Positions 21,311 to 33,600 of a DNA stretch of 64,000 nt are shown piece after piece. Numbering within the stretch: position 1 is the first letter of the stretch; every line of letters starts with the position of its first letter. Position numbers and translations under genes: made by a program. The DNA lies in contig CM022671.1 of NCBI GenBank assembly GCA_012295275.1, forward strand, positions 31,303,250-31,367,249, given 5' to 3'. The notes below the pieces were generated by a model, which saw only the letters and a program-made list of their open reading frames with translations, had not been told where the DNA came from and did not search any database. Origin of the DNA: Chrysomallon squamiferum. Its lineage: Eukaryota > Mollusca > Gastropoda > Neomphalida > Peltospiridae.

Positions 21311-22180
21311 ATGGCCAAGTTAAGACAGTTAGAATTTGTTACTTCATCGAGAGGCACTCCACAAATTCTCTTTGATGGATTCCTGTACAGCAAAAGTACA
21401 AACCGACAGATAGCACAATCCTGGAGATGCATCAACAAGACTTGCAAGGAAAAGTGTTCAACAGTCACGCGACGTTCTCAAGGAACATCTCACACCACAC
21501 CTATCCTCAAGAAGATGTCAACCGTGTCACATTTCTCAGTGCCATGCACACTAAAGCAAGGAAGGAAATAATGCAGATGCTTTCGATGTAATGCGACCAG
21601 CATGTGTCAACAGACGATCCCTGTCTTAGCCCAGACCAGAGCGAAGTAGATCTTGAAGATGACTGCACCAGGACCACAGAGATAAAAGCTTCCTTCTGTT
21701 CAGTGACAGGGAAGAGAACAAGATCTTAGCCTTCTCCACAGATCAGCAGTTATGAGCCCTTCAAGCTACATGAATGGAATTTTCAGTTCTTGCACTGCCC
21801 TTTGGGATCAAGTCTACATTCTCCATGCTAGAAAGGACTGTTCCACATACCCGCTTGTGTTTGTATTGCCACCAGATCGTCAGATGACTACATTCAGGAG
21901 ACTGTTCAGGCTGCTCAAGAACCACGTGCAAGAGAAACTTCAGCAAGAACTTGCACCAGCTCGCATGTAGACAGACTTCAAAATTGCCACCATTCAAGCT
22001 ATTCACGCAGAGTTTCCCAGTGCTGAGGTCAAAGGCTGTTTCTTCCATTACAGTCAGGTCATATGGAGGAAGACACAAAACCTTGGACTGGCTGTGCTCT
22101 ACAAGGAAGATCCTCATGTCCAACAGTGGATCAGGAGAGCAGCAGGTCTGGCACTTCTTCCGGCAGATCAGGATGCATGG
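21311..22180 (+). pseudogene. Truncated FLYWCH/MULE transposon relic, copy A
   Basis: An open frame from the ATG at 21311 encodes a FLYWCH-type zinc finger: [20 protein letters not shown], then CINKTC and related residues. Further on, in shifted frames, come MULE-transposase-like blocks: [19 protein letters not shown] with the family's C-x3-H, and [15 protein letters not shown]. Frameshifts and stops break the frame, and the relic ends at the duplication junction. Base composition is near 45% G+C, far above the flanks. Compared with copy B it carries extra small indels, for example CACGCGACG in place of CAGCGACG near 21470. Confidence 0.75.
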
Positions 22181-22190
22181 CAGATCAGAG
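22181..22190. other. Junction filler between tandem duplication units
   Basis: Ten bases, CAGATCAGAG, are not part of either unit. Together with the preceding G they repeat GCAGATCAG, which also lies 17 bp upstream at 22163-22171. A locally templated insertion is the signature of replication template switching or microhomology-mediated joining. Confidence 0.75.
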
Positions 22191-24131
22191 AATTTTTAAT
22201 GTGGCATTTCTCTTTGTGTGTGTGTGTGTGTGCGTGTGTAAAAATGTTACTGATTTTCTTAATATACAAATGCCTGTAAAGATTATTATTGACAACCATA
22301 TTATTTTTAACCAGAATTTTTATAGCTACATTATGATGTGTATCTTTTCTCTTTCTTTCTGTCTTATCCTTCTTTTAACATCTCTACTACACTGTAATCG
22401 GAGGATGTATGTATTACTTCTTTTTTTCTGGTTATAAATATTTTTATTTTATTATCATGTATTTGTTTTTATTTATGAAAATGTTTTTTAAAATACTGAA
22501 GGCAGTTAGGATTGAAAAATGTGAAGAAAAAAAAAAAACCTATATTATTTATATTGATTGAAAGAGAAGCATAGTATGTTATCAACAATAGTGATAAGAA
22601 CATTTGTCTTTTTATTATTATTTTTTTTAATTTTTATTATTTTTAATTAATTTTTTGGTTAAATTGTTGCTGTTGTTGTTATTATTTATTGATTTATTTT
22701 AATTTATTTTAATTTTATTTTTAGATTTATTTTTATGTGTTGAAAAGTTAATACTTGAGAAGAGAAATAAGAAATGAGCCATTATGTATATATAAATAAA
22801 AATAATAATAATAATAAATCTCCTTAGAAAATTCCAAAAGTAAGTTACTTTTCATTATTTGGTTGTTTGGTATTGATATACATGCACATATAAATAAAAA
22901 ATGATACTGAAGAAGAAATTTAACTTTGTTACATTGTTTTATATATTATATAACACTTAATTTTTTATTTTTTATTACTGTTTTTGATATATAATATATA
23001 CTTGTATTTGTCTTCTCCACTTTTAATGAAATAAATCAGATTTATCTCACTTTGTTTTCTTTTCATTAACAATGTTATAGGGCTAAACATTATCCCAATG
23101 GTTCAGCACTGTATTGAGGTGTCAGTGGTTTTAGGATCAATCCTCTTTGGAAACACAGTCCTAAATAAAAGCACTGGGTCATCTCCATGTAAAAATCCCT
23201 TCCTACTAATCTGAAAAATAACATTTCTTGTGTTTTTATATCTTCTATTTATTTTAATGTTTTTAAAAATTAAAATTAACGATTATATTTTTGCTTAGTT
23301 AATATTTTTGTAAATATATTTTTAAAAATTTTCAAATTTAGAAATATTCTATTTGTGTTTTATTTTTGGTTAGTGATTATCTCTGGAAAAAACACACATC
23401 CAAGCCACAAAAAAGAAAAAAGGTACATTAATTTTTATTTTTATTTTTATTTATTATTATATATATATATATTTATTTTTTTTTAACTGAGTTGCCTCCC
23501 TTGATAGTATCTTTTCTTGTCTTGGAGTTATAAACAATGCAATTTCCGGATACTGTGAACTGTTATGTTTTCTCTGTTCTAAATTAATTTTAAAATGCCA
23601 GATTCGTATTGGCTGTTTCCTTCTGGGAAGACACCTTTTCTGTGGAATTTTTCTACAAGATGTGTTATGACATTTGTTGGACTTTCGAGCAAACTTTGGT
23701 TGGGTAATCAAATTAGTAATTATGAACTGAAATCGTCTGAGAATATTAATCACGTAACGCACATGATTACTCAGACTAGCCGTTACATCAATTAATCGTT
23801 TTATCAAATGTCATTCATCATCAGAAACATAAAAAGGAAAAAAAAAAAATAATAAAACAGCGTTAACTGATTCTTAGCAATGGTGAAATAAAAAGCAAAT
23901 AAATAATTCATAAACGAATGAAAGGTTTACGTGAGTTTGTGCACGTGTGTATCAGAACTGGGAAATATTAATAATTAAAGGACAATGATAATATGCCCCA
24001 GAAAGAAGTTAGAACGTAAAGATTCATGTTTAAATTTTCAGTATCTTCATTACTTCATTAAACTATTTTATAATAATAATAATAACAACCTGTATTCTGC
24101 ATAAGTTTGTAGAAATTATTATTATTATTAA

Positions 24132-24180
<49 letters not shown>

Positions 24181-26038
24181 TCTGAGATTTCTACATGCAT
24201 ATTATACATATATTTATTTTTGATTTTATAATTCTTTTATTTCAATTTCTTTATTTTTCCCCATTTAAAAAGAAAAATATAAAGACAAAATAATCCTTGA
24301 AATTCCAGATATAGATCTGACAGACAAAGGTTTTAATAGAAAACCATATTTGGCTCATTCTATTTTATATTATCTATAGGTCTATTAATATTTTTATATC
24401 ATTATCATTATTAATTTTTTAATTTCAAAAACCACAAAACAGAGTGGGCTAATAGGTTGAAAGTCTACAACAAAGAAATACTTCTGAACGCTGTGGAGAA
24501 TCGACCAAAAGGAAAAGGGCTGGTTACCGTTAGCAACCACTACAGCTGTTTGGATGATCCTCTTCTATGGGGTAAGATCTGGGATAATTACTTTGTATTA
24601 ATACATAAAATGAACACAGCTCTCTCCCATTCTTTACACATGCCATTTGTTACACCTTAATTGGCCCAGTTTAGGGATTAAGTAAGCACACCCCTATAGT
24701 GGATCAGTCTCATCTGTTCAGTTCAATTCCTCATAGCAATCATAGATTCTCAGCTAAAAGGACTTATGTTTATATTGTATTACATGATACAGATAATGGA
24801 ATTTATCAAAATGTCCCAACATAGGAACTACACACAAACATTAATGTCTTTATTTTAAAGGGTGTTTTTATTGTAATACCCAGTACTGTTTTACAAATTG
24901 TTGTAATTAGGACAATGCCTTTTGTTTACATAAAACCTTGTCAATGAAATCATTTACTTGAGTAGCAAGCTTGGAAGGATCAAATTTGAAAATGTTGTAA
25001 TTGTAGCCTATAATCCTTTTAACAATTTGATAGAAAATACGTATAGTTCTCTAATCCTTGGACATGGTGCATTCTGTAGTAAAAACAAAATCTATGTGAC
25101 CACTAAGAATCTATTCAGTGAAAACTTGCAAGTACATAAAGTATGTACCTCCATTTCTCACATAACAAACATGGCCAAGTTAAGACAGTTAGAATTTGTT
25201 ACTTCATCGAGAGGCACTCCACAAATTCTCTTTGATGGATTCCTGTACAGCAAAAGTACAAACCGACAGATAGCACAATCCTGGAGATGCATCAACAAGA
25301 CTTGCAAGGAAAAGTGTTCAACAGTCAGCGACGTTCTCAAGGAACATCTCACACCACACCTATCCTCAAGAAGATGTCAACCGTGTCACATTTCTCAGTG
25401 CCATGCACACTAAAGCAAGGAAGGAAATAATGCAGATGCACTCGATGTACGACCAGCATGTGTCAACAGACGATCCCTGTCTTAGCCCAGACCAGAGCCG
25501 AAGTAGATCTTGAAGATGACTGCACCAGGACCACAGATAACAAGCGCTTCCTTCTGTTCAGTGACAGGGAAGAGAACAAGATCTTAGCCTTCTCCACAGA
25601 TCAGCAGTTATGAGCCCTTCAAGCTACATGAATGGAATTTTCAGTTCTTGCACTGCCCTTTGGGATCAAGTCTACATTCTCCATGCTAGAAAGGACTGTT
25701 CCACATACCCGCTTGTGTTTGTATTGCCACCAGATCGTCAGATGACTACATTCAGGAGACTGTTCAGGCTGCTCAAGAACCACGTGCAAGAGAAACTTCA
25801 GCAAGAACTTGCACCAGCTCGCATGTAGACAGACTTCAAAATTGCCACCATTCAAGCTATTCACGCAGAGTTTCCCAGTGCTGAGGTCAAAGGCTGTTTC
25901 TTCCATTACAGTCAGGTCATATGGAGGAAGACACAAAACCTTGGACTGGCTGTGCTCTACAAGGAAGATCCTCATGTCCAACAGTGGATCAGGAGAGCAG
26001 CAGGTCTGGCACTTCTTCCGGCAGATCAGGATGCATGG
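22191..26038 (+). repeat. Tandem duplication unit B (about 3.85 kb)
   Basis: This is the second copy of 18310-22180, in the same orientation. Unlike unit A it runs on without a break into the rest of the MULE relic (26039 onward) and then into the single-copy TAFAZZIN exons. Its right border is therefore the ancestral context and unit A's right border is the new joint. Similarly, unit A's left border is continuous with the copine flank. Confidence 0.95.
23095..23217 (+). mobile_element. Degraded SINE relic, copy B
   Basis: This is the counterpart of 19230-19355, with the same B-box-like GGATCAATCC and GATCATCTCC-type interior. It differs from copy A by several substitutions (for example GTTCAGCACTG against GTTTAGCACTG), noticeably more than the exon-bearing half of the unit. 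Confidence 0.4.
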
Positions 26039-27793
26039 CTGGAAGTTATGGATGCAACTCCTGCAGACTTTAATGACTATATAGTTGTTAACTGGGTTGA
26101 CTGTGATGCTAGATTCCCTCTGCAGATGTGGAACCATCACAACACCATGGGCCCATGTACTAACAAAATCTTGAGGGATTCCACAACAGATTGAACCGAA
26201 GCCTTCCACACAACCACCTGAACATCTACCGCTTCATCAAAGTCCTAAGGAAGATCAAGAAGGCAGACAAGGTGAAATGGGCCCAGACTGACTTCGGCAC
26301 GTCACAGCCAAGCCAGATCTTGTCTATAGCAAACTTGACAACAGAATTCAGAGATTGAAAGAACAGCTGCATCATGGAACCAAGACATCTTTACAGTTCT
26401 TAGATGCCATTGGACACCTACTTAAATTTGGATGAACATTGACTGACAAACTTGTGCTGTTTGATGAAACCTACTTGAATGCTTTCTGACATTATGGAAC
26501 AGTTATCTGACCTCTTCTTATCATAGGGAAAACTTGAATGTTTATACTACGTGCTTTACCTACTTAAGTATATCCGTGCTGTGTCTACTTGACTATATAT
26601 CTGTGCTGTGTCTACTTGACTATATATCTGTGCTGTGTCTACTTGACTACATATCTGTGCTGTGTCTACTTGACTACATATCTGTGCTGTGTCTACTTGA
26701 CTATATATCTGTGCTGCAGACTCCACATTTAACTACTTATGCACATCTGTGCCATGTGAACTTGACTATGCTTGTTTGAACTTAATTAAATATGCTTATG
26801 CATATCTGCTTATTAATCAGGATACGGACAGAGCTTGTGTATATGTGCTGCGAGAACTCTATAGCCTATGTGCTGTAATAAATCATGATTAATAAATCAT
26901 ATATGTGAAAACCGTCCTTTCATCTTATTGATAATAGAAGATGAGTCCATTATTATGTGCTAGATAGAAGGCATGGAATTTGCAGTGCAATCAACCATGA
27001 CATATGTTGTTTTTAGGTGTGTAACAAATGGCATGTCTAATGAATGGGAGGATACCAAATAAACTGTTTACAATGCTGAGTTTTTCCTTTCGGTCAGAAA
27101 TACTTTTATCTTATAAATGCGATGTTAACAATGGAAAGAAAAAGAAGGAATAGGTCTCCTAAAATTCCCAAAATTAACCTATTTTAGACTTAGAAAATTG
27201 ATTGATTATATAACCATTTTTACGTCATCAGTCATTTTGTCTTCTTTTATTTCTATATATGAACCATTTTGTTTGATAACAGTTTTGTGGAAATAATATT
27301 CTGTTTTGTACTTTTGCCATTTTGGTCTAAAAAAAAAAGGTGCAATATATAATTTTAACCATTGCATTTTAGTTTTAAACAAATTTTCTTCTTTTTCTTC
27401 TTCATCTTCTTACTGTTAATGTGAGGGTGGTTTTTTTTTTTTTATGATTTTGGATATTTTAGGATGTTTAAAAGTACGAACACTTTCGAATCCTGGGAAC
27501 AGTTGCATGCGGTGGACCCTGGCTGCGGATGACATCTGTTTCACAAAATTCAGGCATGCACTGTTTTTCAGTCTCGGGCAAACAGTTCCGGTCACAAGAG
27601 GAGACGGAGTTTACCAGAAAAGCATGGATTTCATGTTAGAAAAGTTAAACAAAGGACAGTGGGTTCATATGTTTCCTGAAGGTATTTTATTTTATTTTTA
27701 TGTTATTTTTATTTATTCACATATTATTTTATTTTAATTTTTAATTTTATGTTATTTATTTATTTATTTGTTTGTTTGTTTGTTTGTTTGTTT

Positions 27794-27835
<42 letters not shown>

Positions 27836-28100
27836 AGTTAGTTCACTGAATGTCAATATTAATTTTATTATTATTATTTTGTTTTTAATGTTAGTAGATC
27901 AGTGGTGTGTTATTAGTAGTTACATTGATTTTGTTATTTATTCATCTGTATGTTATATGATTCGTATATGTGATTCATATATACACAAAATACCATTATA
28001 TTTACTACCAGTGTTTTTATTTTTATTCTTTTGTTTTGTTTTGTTTTTAATGCTTTTATTTATTTTTTTATTCATTTTTGTAATTATTATTATGATTATG

Positions 28101-28152
<52 letters not shown>

Positions 28153-30682
28153 GAAATAAAAATAAAAAAAAAATAAATAAATAAAACCAACAACAAAGGA
28201 ACAACTTTATAACTGATAATGTCCCAAAGACTCACATTTTTCTTTATGGTATTTTATATTTATATTTTTGAAGAAATATTAAGGCTATCAATCTTATTGT
28301 TGTCACATAATGAAATGCTCAGAATATGTGAGTTTTGTGTGACATCAGCATGGTTCCTGGCCAACAGGAAACCAAAATGGCTGAATTAATTACTGCTTGG
28401 TGCCTGGGATCCATTTGAATGAATGTTATTGCTTTATTGATTTTTGTCATTATTTTATTTTTTGCAGGAAAAGTAAACTTGTCACAAGAATTCATGAGAC
28501 TGAAATGGGGCAAGTATGAAGTATTAATATTAGACAATAAAGTGATACCAAAGTAATCATAGTTTTCATTATTCTTGTTTTATTTTTATTTTTTTTTTTT
28601 TTTATAATTGTTATCATTATTTGTATTATTAAATATATTAATAATTAATTTTGTTTTTTATTATTTTTAATTATTTAGTTTATTTATTATTACTATTATT
28701 ATAAAAAAAACCTGCTGTTACGTTTATACCATACTTTATAACTCATTATTTTTATTCTCATTTTTAAATGTTTACATTTGCATCTTTTCATCTTTTAGTT
28801 TATTAATTTTTCAAGCGCACTTTTGAACTTACTTAATTATTTCATTAAAGTCTGTATTTACAGTTTATAGTATGGAAAATATTGGAATAAATAAATAAAT
28901 AAAATAATAGTTAAAAAAAAATCACATAGCTTTTAACATTTTCAGGAGTGCATTATATAAAAATATCCAAATTTTAATCAAGCTTTTACAAAACTAACAA
29001 ACTAATAAATAAACAAATAAATAAATAAATAAATAAATATGCTTCAGATGCATTTTAATTCATCTCCTGTGTACAATAATTTCACCTGAAACATTCATTT
29101 TAATGAAATCTTTATTTTTATTTTTAGGTGTTGGGCGGCTCATTAGTGAATGTAAAATCACACCAACGGTTATTCCTATGCATCATTTAGGTTTGTATTA
29201 AAAATCTACAAGTATGTTCAGTGACATGAATTATGTATAGGACATTTATTCTTAATGTTTGGTTGTTTATTTTTATCTGAAGCAAAATTTGTTTTATTAA
29301 GAAACTGAAGGCAAAGAGTAGTTGAAAGGAAACGTGGTTTTGTTAGCGATTAAAGGCAAAGTTAAGTTGTGTTTTAGTTAATGGTTGAATGTTGTTTTGC
29401 TAGAGGTTAAACGCAAAGCTTGTTTTATTAATGGCTGATGTCAAATTTTAATGATAATTGTTTAGGAAAATGCATATTTCTAGATGTTAATGCCTCCAGA
29501 TTTTGAGGAATTTTCATGTTATGTGTAAATTGTTTTCATTTTTCAGGTATGGATGACATACTTCCAAACAAGAATCCTTACATTCCACAGATGAGAAAGG
29601 TGATTAATGGGTTTTAATGGGTTTATTTATTCTGCGTGATACACAGGAAAAACAAGTGCAAATGTTTGGGCCTTTTTATTTACTTTACATTTTTTTTTAC
29701 AAAAAAAAAATGATACAATTTCTTCAATTACACTTACTTCTGACAAGATTAAGCAATTTTGTAACATTTTTGTTTATTTGTATGTACATGTGGATGTGCA
29801 ACTGCATGTATCTACAAATAAATACATATATAATTAGTCAGCTGATGTATATCTTTTTTAATTTGATTTATTATTACCGTTTTTATTTATTTATTTATTT
29901 ATTATCTGTTTTGCTACAGAAAGTGACCTTGTTGATAGGAAAGCCAATGGATTTCAGCAAAGAAGTGGAAAAACTGAAACAATTAAAGAAAACACCTGTA
30001 AGTGACTAGATACAATACTGAATCAAATATTCATTCTGCTGTAGTTTTAGAAATTTAAATGTCCATCACTTAGTACTTGCTTATTTTTATTTTAGAAATT
30101 TTCTATGTTTTTAATAAGAGAGTTAATTACATAAATAAAAGTAACTGAATTATACTGAGCAACTAGTAATTTCTAAAATGTTTTGTTTTGATTTCTCAAA
30201 AAATGATTAATTAGATATTGTTCCCAAATTTTTATCTTGGATCTTATCCAGAATGGAAACTCAATAATTTTGTTGCAAATCATAAAACCAGAAATTATTC
30301 TAAATTGTCATTTTACAATTTTAACTTAAATTTTAATTTTGTATTTATTAATTATTATTACTAATATGTATTTATTTATTTACATATTTTATGAGATTTT
30401 AATTATATATTGTTTTATGGATATTATTTTTAACTTTAAATAAAATGTAATGTCAGCATATATTAACAAACTGGTTTAGTTTAATAGATGCTTATTTTTT
30501 TTTAGTTACCATTTAATAATTATTAGTGTTTTCTTTTCTTGTGCAGTCATTTAATTAAAAATTATTATTATTATTATTATTTTTAGTGTGAAGTTCGAAA
30601 GAGAATAACAGATCTGATTCAAGAAGAGTTTGTGCGACTCAAGGAAAAAACAGAAGCACTCCACAATGAAAATTCTAGATAA
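23595..30682 (+). CDS. TAFAZZIN: Tafazzin, mitochondrial cardiolipin transacylase
   Basis: Eight coding exons join in frame to 262 aa: 23595-23703, 24443-24571, 27463-27681, 28468-28509, 29128-29190, 29547-29599, 29920-29997, 30587-30682 (TAA). Family hallmarks are the acyltransferase motif H69-x4-D74 (NHYSCLDD), [20 protein letters not shown], the glycine-rich [11 protein letters not shown] block, KWGVGRLI and LLIGKP. The N-terminal 36 residues hold the hydrophobic segment that anchors the enzyme to mitochondrial membranes. Tafazzin moves acyl chains between phospholipids and lysocardiolipin to remodel cardiolipin. The length equals the human isoform lacking exon 5; no equivalent of that exon is seen. 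Exons 1-2 are also present upstream at 19733-20705. Intron 4 uses a GC donor (28510). Intron 2 contains a MULE relic and a 27-bp minisatellite. Confidence 0.95.
25171..26420 (+). pseudogene. FLYWCH/MULE transposon relic, copy B (longer)
   Basis: The order is an FLYWCH finger ([18 protein letters not shown], then CINKTC), a linker with KARKEIMQM, then MULE-transposase blocks including [33 protein letters not shown] and, near 26190-26280, [19 protein letters not shown]. At least three frameshifts or stops separate them (TGA near 25510, frame change near 25370, TGA near 26192), so no transposase can be made. The FLYWCH frame continues into [12 protein letters not shown], whereas copy A shifts there. 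MULE elements are cut-and-paste DNA transposons; terminal inverted repeats could not be identified. Confidence 0.75.
26569..26718. repeat. 27-bp minisatellite, about 5.5 copies
   Basis: The unit is approximately TATATCTGTGCTGTG followed by TCTACTTGACTA, with only C/T changes between copies. It reads in one frame as repeated ISVLCLLDY. It lies just downstream of the MULE relic, inside TAFAZZIN intron 2, and is absent from unit A because the duplication stops before it. The open frame is a repeat effect and not a gene. Confidence 0.95.
28096..28153. repeat. (ATT)n microsatellite in TAFAZZIN intron 3
   Basis: A trinucleotide run lies within a long T-rich intron that also contains a poly-T tract of about 40 bases around 27790-27830. 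Confidence 0.85.
28510..28511 (+). other. GC splice donor of TAFAZZIN intron 4
   Basis: Exon 28468-28509 ends CTGAAATGGG and the intron begins GCAAGT. The next exon (29128) restores [11 protein letters not shown] exactly as in the family. No GT donor nearby gives that frame. GC-AG introns are a known minor class, and GCAAGT is their typical strong consensus. Confidence 0.85.
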
Positions 30683-33600
30683 CACAATACTAGTCACATT
30701 AATGAAAAAAAAAAAAAAAGAAAAGAAATGATAAAACAAAGGGTGCCATAGTCTGATAGACAAAAGCTCAGATTTAACTGGGTTTTTCTTCTCTTTTTTT
30801 TGTCAAATATTTGTGTCTCAGAGATGATTTATATTTCGAGATTTATTCAGGAAAATCTTTTCATCTTACATCACTGCTTCATTTTCTTAGATATTGTACA
30901 TGTAGTATTTTTTTTTTTTTATCTATATAATTTTTTTTTTTTTTAATCAATCATGTATTCTGTAAGGATATCATTTTAAAATTATTTTAATAATACATGT
31001 ATGGTTTTAGATGTATTTATTTTTTATTCTGACAGGTTTTAAAATATTACTTTTTAATATTGTAATTATGATTGTAGAATCATGACATCATAGTATTAAT
31101 GTCTGATGCAGGAGTGAAAACTGTGGAAAATTATTTACTAGCCTGGAAAACCAGCTAATATTAAAATAAAATAATATTTGTCTACTTGCCTGTATTAGTA
31201 TTAAAGTATTATGTAACAATAATCATTTTAAAAATTTTAATAACCATCTAGTAACAATAAAAAAAAAAAAATAATAACAGACATCTACATTTTTATTTTT
31301 TAAAAACATAAAAAAACATATAATTCATTTTTATTTTTAAATATTTGTAATAAATAACAAAAGCTTTTGAAATATATATTTTTTTATATTATTTATGAGT
31401 AAATGGTAGTTTGGCTAGCCTATTTCCCAAACTGTTGAGCTTGATCAGTGGCAGACTACTGCATTTAAGTCATCTATGGTTTTGTTTTTCAGTCTACTGA
31501 GAAACAGTTTGAAACTGATGAATCTGATTGTGTTATGCAGGTTTGATGTAAATGTGTGGGTTTTTGGGGGGGGATTTTTTCTTTTTTTTTTTTTTGTTTG
31601 TATTTAATATATATCTATATTTATTTATTTATTCTAGTAATTTTTCAAAAGATAAATAAATTTTCAGGAAATAAAAATGTACATTACTAATCATCTTTAA
31701 TAAATGTTTGCCAGAATTTTCATTGATAGTTATTACATAGATGGGATTGTCTTTCTCCACTCTTCCAAAGCAAAACCTCATTACTTTCTTTTTAAAAATG
31801 ATCCCATTGTGATGTAACTGCACTATTTTAAAAATTAAATAATTTTTACATTTAATAAGCTGCACAAAAAAAATATGTGTATATCTGCAGGGATGTGGTT
31901 TGGTGTGTTGTTAACTTTAATTTACAAAAGTTAGAATATTGATGTATTTTTAAGAATGGTTTATGTTGGTGCAAAAATTTGTTTTAATTAAAATGTAGCT
32001 GCATGATTTTATTATTTATTGGACTTTTTACATTTTCATATTGTATCGTACAGGTCACATGTGTGGTTAGTTTAGTTATGTTATAAATAATTTTTATGAG
32101 ATGTGTATATATGATGATACTCTACACGTAGCCATTTATTTATTACTGTTATGAACTTCACAATTTTAAGAATGTTATTTATTATTATTAGTTTTTGTTT
32201 TTATTTTAAATTTATTATTATTGATTTTTTTTTTTTATTATTTATTTTTTTATTTTTTACTTTTTTCCTTGTATTTAACTTTATTTCCTTTTTCTATTTT
32301 TTTCAAAATAATTATTTTTGTTAATTTTTTTTTTTTTTTTTTTTTAGAATTAATTTTTTTTGTTTACTTTGATATTATTAGTAATATTTTATTGTGAAAT
32401 ATGTCAATGTCTCAACATCATTTCACATTTTTAGGAATTATTTTATTAAAACTTGTGCCATTAACAAAAGTGGCAGCTATTTGTGATAACCATTAAACTG
32501 AGAATCAAAATATGGTTTTGTTATTTTTATAAATGACAAGTTTTAACATTTGTGGTTTTATATATGACCATCCTCAAAAAAAGTAAAATTTCTACATTGA
32601 GAACTTGCATTCTTTAAACAAAAGTAAAATCATTGATTTTTTTTTTTTTTTGGTTTTTTTTTGACAAGTTGAGCTGAGATGTTGGATAGCACATTCCAAA
32701 AATTCATTTACAAAAATAAAACAAAACACCATTCATCCTATTTTATTGGTATTTGACAAAATATTTTATGTATATTTTCTAGAGCATTTTATATTTGCAC
32801 ACCCTAGACACATCCAAAATGAAATATTCCCTGATAAAACAGGCATCATTAAATTCTAGTTTCTAAAATATCTGAACAAATGATTCTTAATATTAGAAAT
32901 TAAAGTTTAAAAAAAGACAACAACCAGAAATTATATGCTATGTTTTATTGTTGCAGCATATAAATACACACATCTATGAAATAAATAATACACACGGTTT
33001 TTAATATTTATTCACATGACAACCAAGCAATAAAAAGTTATTAAATAATAATAAAATAATGAAAGAACTGAAAAGCTACACAAGATTAAAAAACTAAATA
33101 TACAGATTTTGAAAGTCACATGGTTTACTAATACATCTACTAAGAATATTATCTATATGAAAATTAAGACAAATAATTTCAGTACACATAAAAATGATTC
33201 AAGCATTTTCACTTTATTTCGTTACACATCAAAATAAAATAATTTCATTCTTAGCTCTAATCTGCAACATATTTGTAACAGAAATGATAATCACTGGGGA
33301 CAAATTCATAATTTGAAGGATTATATGAGGATTATTAAAAAACAAGGACATTTTGATCTCTAATACTGTCCCAATAATAATAGTTTTAAAAGTAATCTTT
33401 TAGTTATGTCTTATGTCACATTAAAAAGTAATTCTCAACATTTGTACACATCTGAAATTCTGAATCATCGGCAAGCATATTAAAAAAAAAAAATTATTTT
33501 GCTTTTGGAGTTACAAGCATCACTACTGATTGATATATAATCTGTTTGAATCATATAACTTTAATGAAAATTGAATAAAAGCTGAATTGCACAAAATTGT

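Larger units (their letters stand above)
18310..22180 (+). repeat. Tandem duplication unit A (about 3.87 kb) with TAFAZZIN exons 1-2
   Basis: This block repeats almost base for base at 22191-26038. Both copies start at AATTTTTAATGTGGCATTTC and end at GGATGCATGG. Inside, in order, are a GT tract, AT-rich sequence, a SINE relic, TAFAZZIN exon 1, a (TTA)n tract, exon 2 and a truncated MULE relic. A 10-bp filler, CAGATCAGAG (22181-22190), separates the copies. Divergence is concentrated in the first kilobase; from about 19340 on the copies differ mainly by small indels and a few substitutions. Confidence 0.95.

Noticed and set aside
22063-22437. 124-codon open frame
   Set aside because: It runs from the MULE relic across the duplication joint into GT-repeat sequence, so it is an accident of the joint.
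25619-26209. 196-codon minus-strand open frame
   Set aside because: It is the antisense shadow of the MULE transposase relic; the plus-strand reading shows family motifs and this one does not.
26534-26779. Open frame with repeated ISVLCLLDY
   Set aside because: It is produced by the 27-bp minisatellite and has no other coding feature.
27768-28184. 138-codon hydrophobic frame
   Set aside because: It is poly-Phe and poly-Ile from T-rich and ATT-repeat intron sequence.
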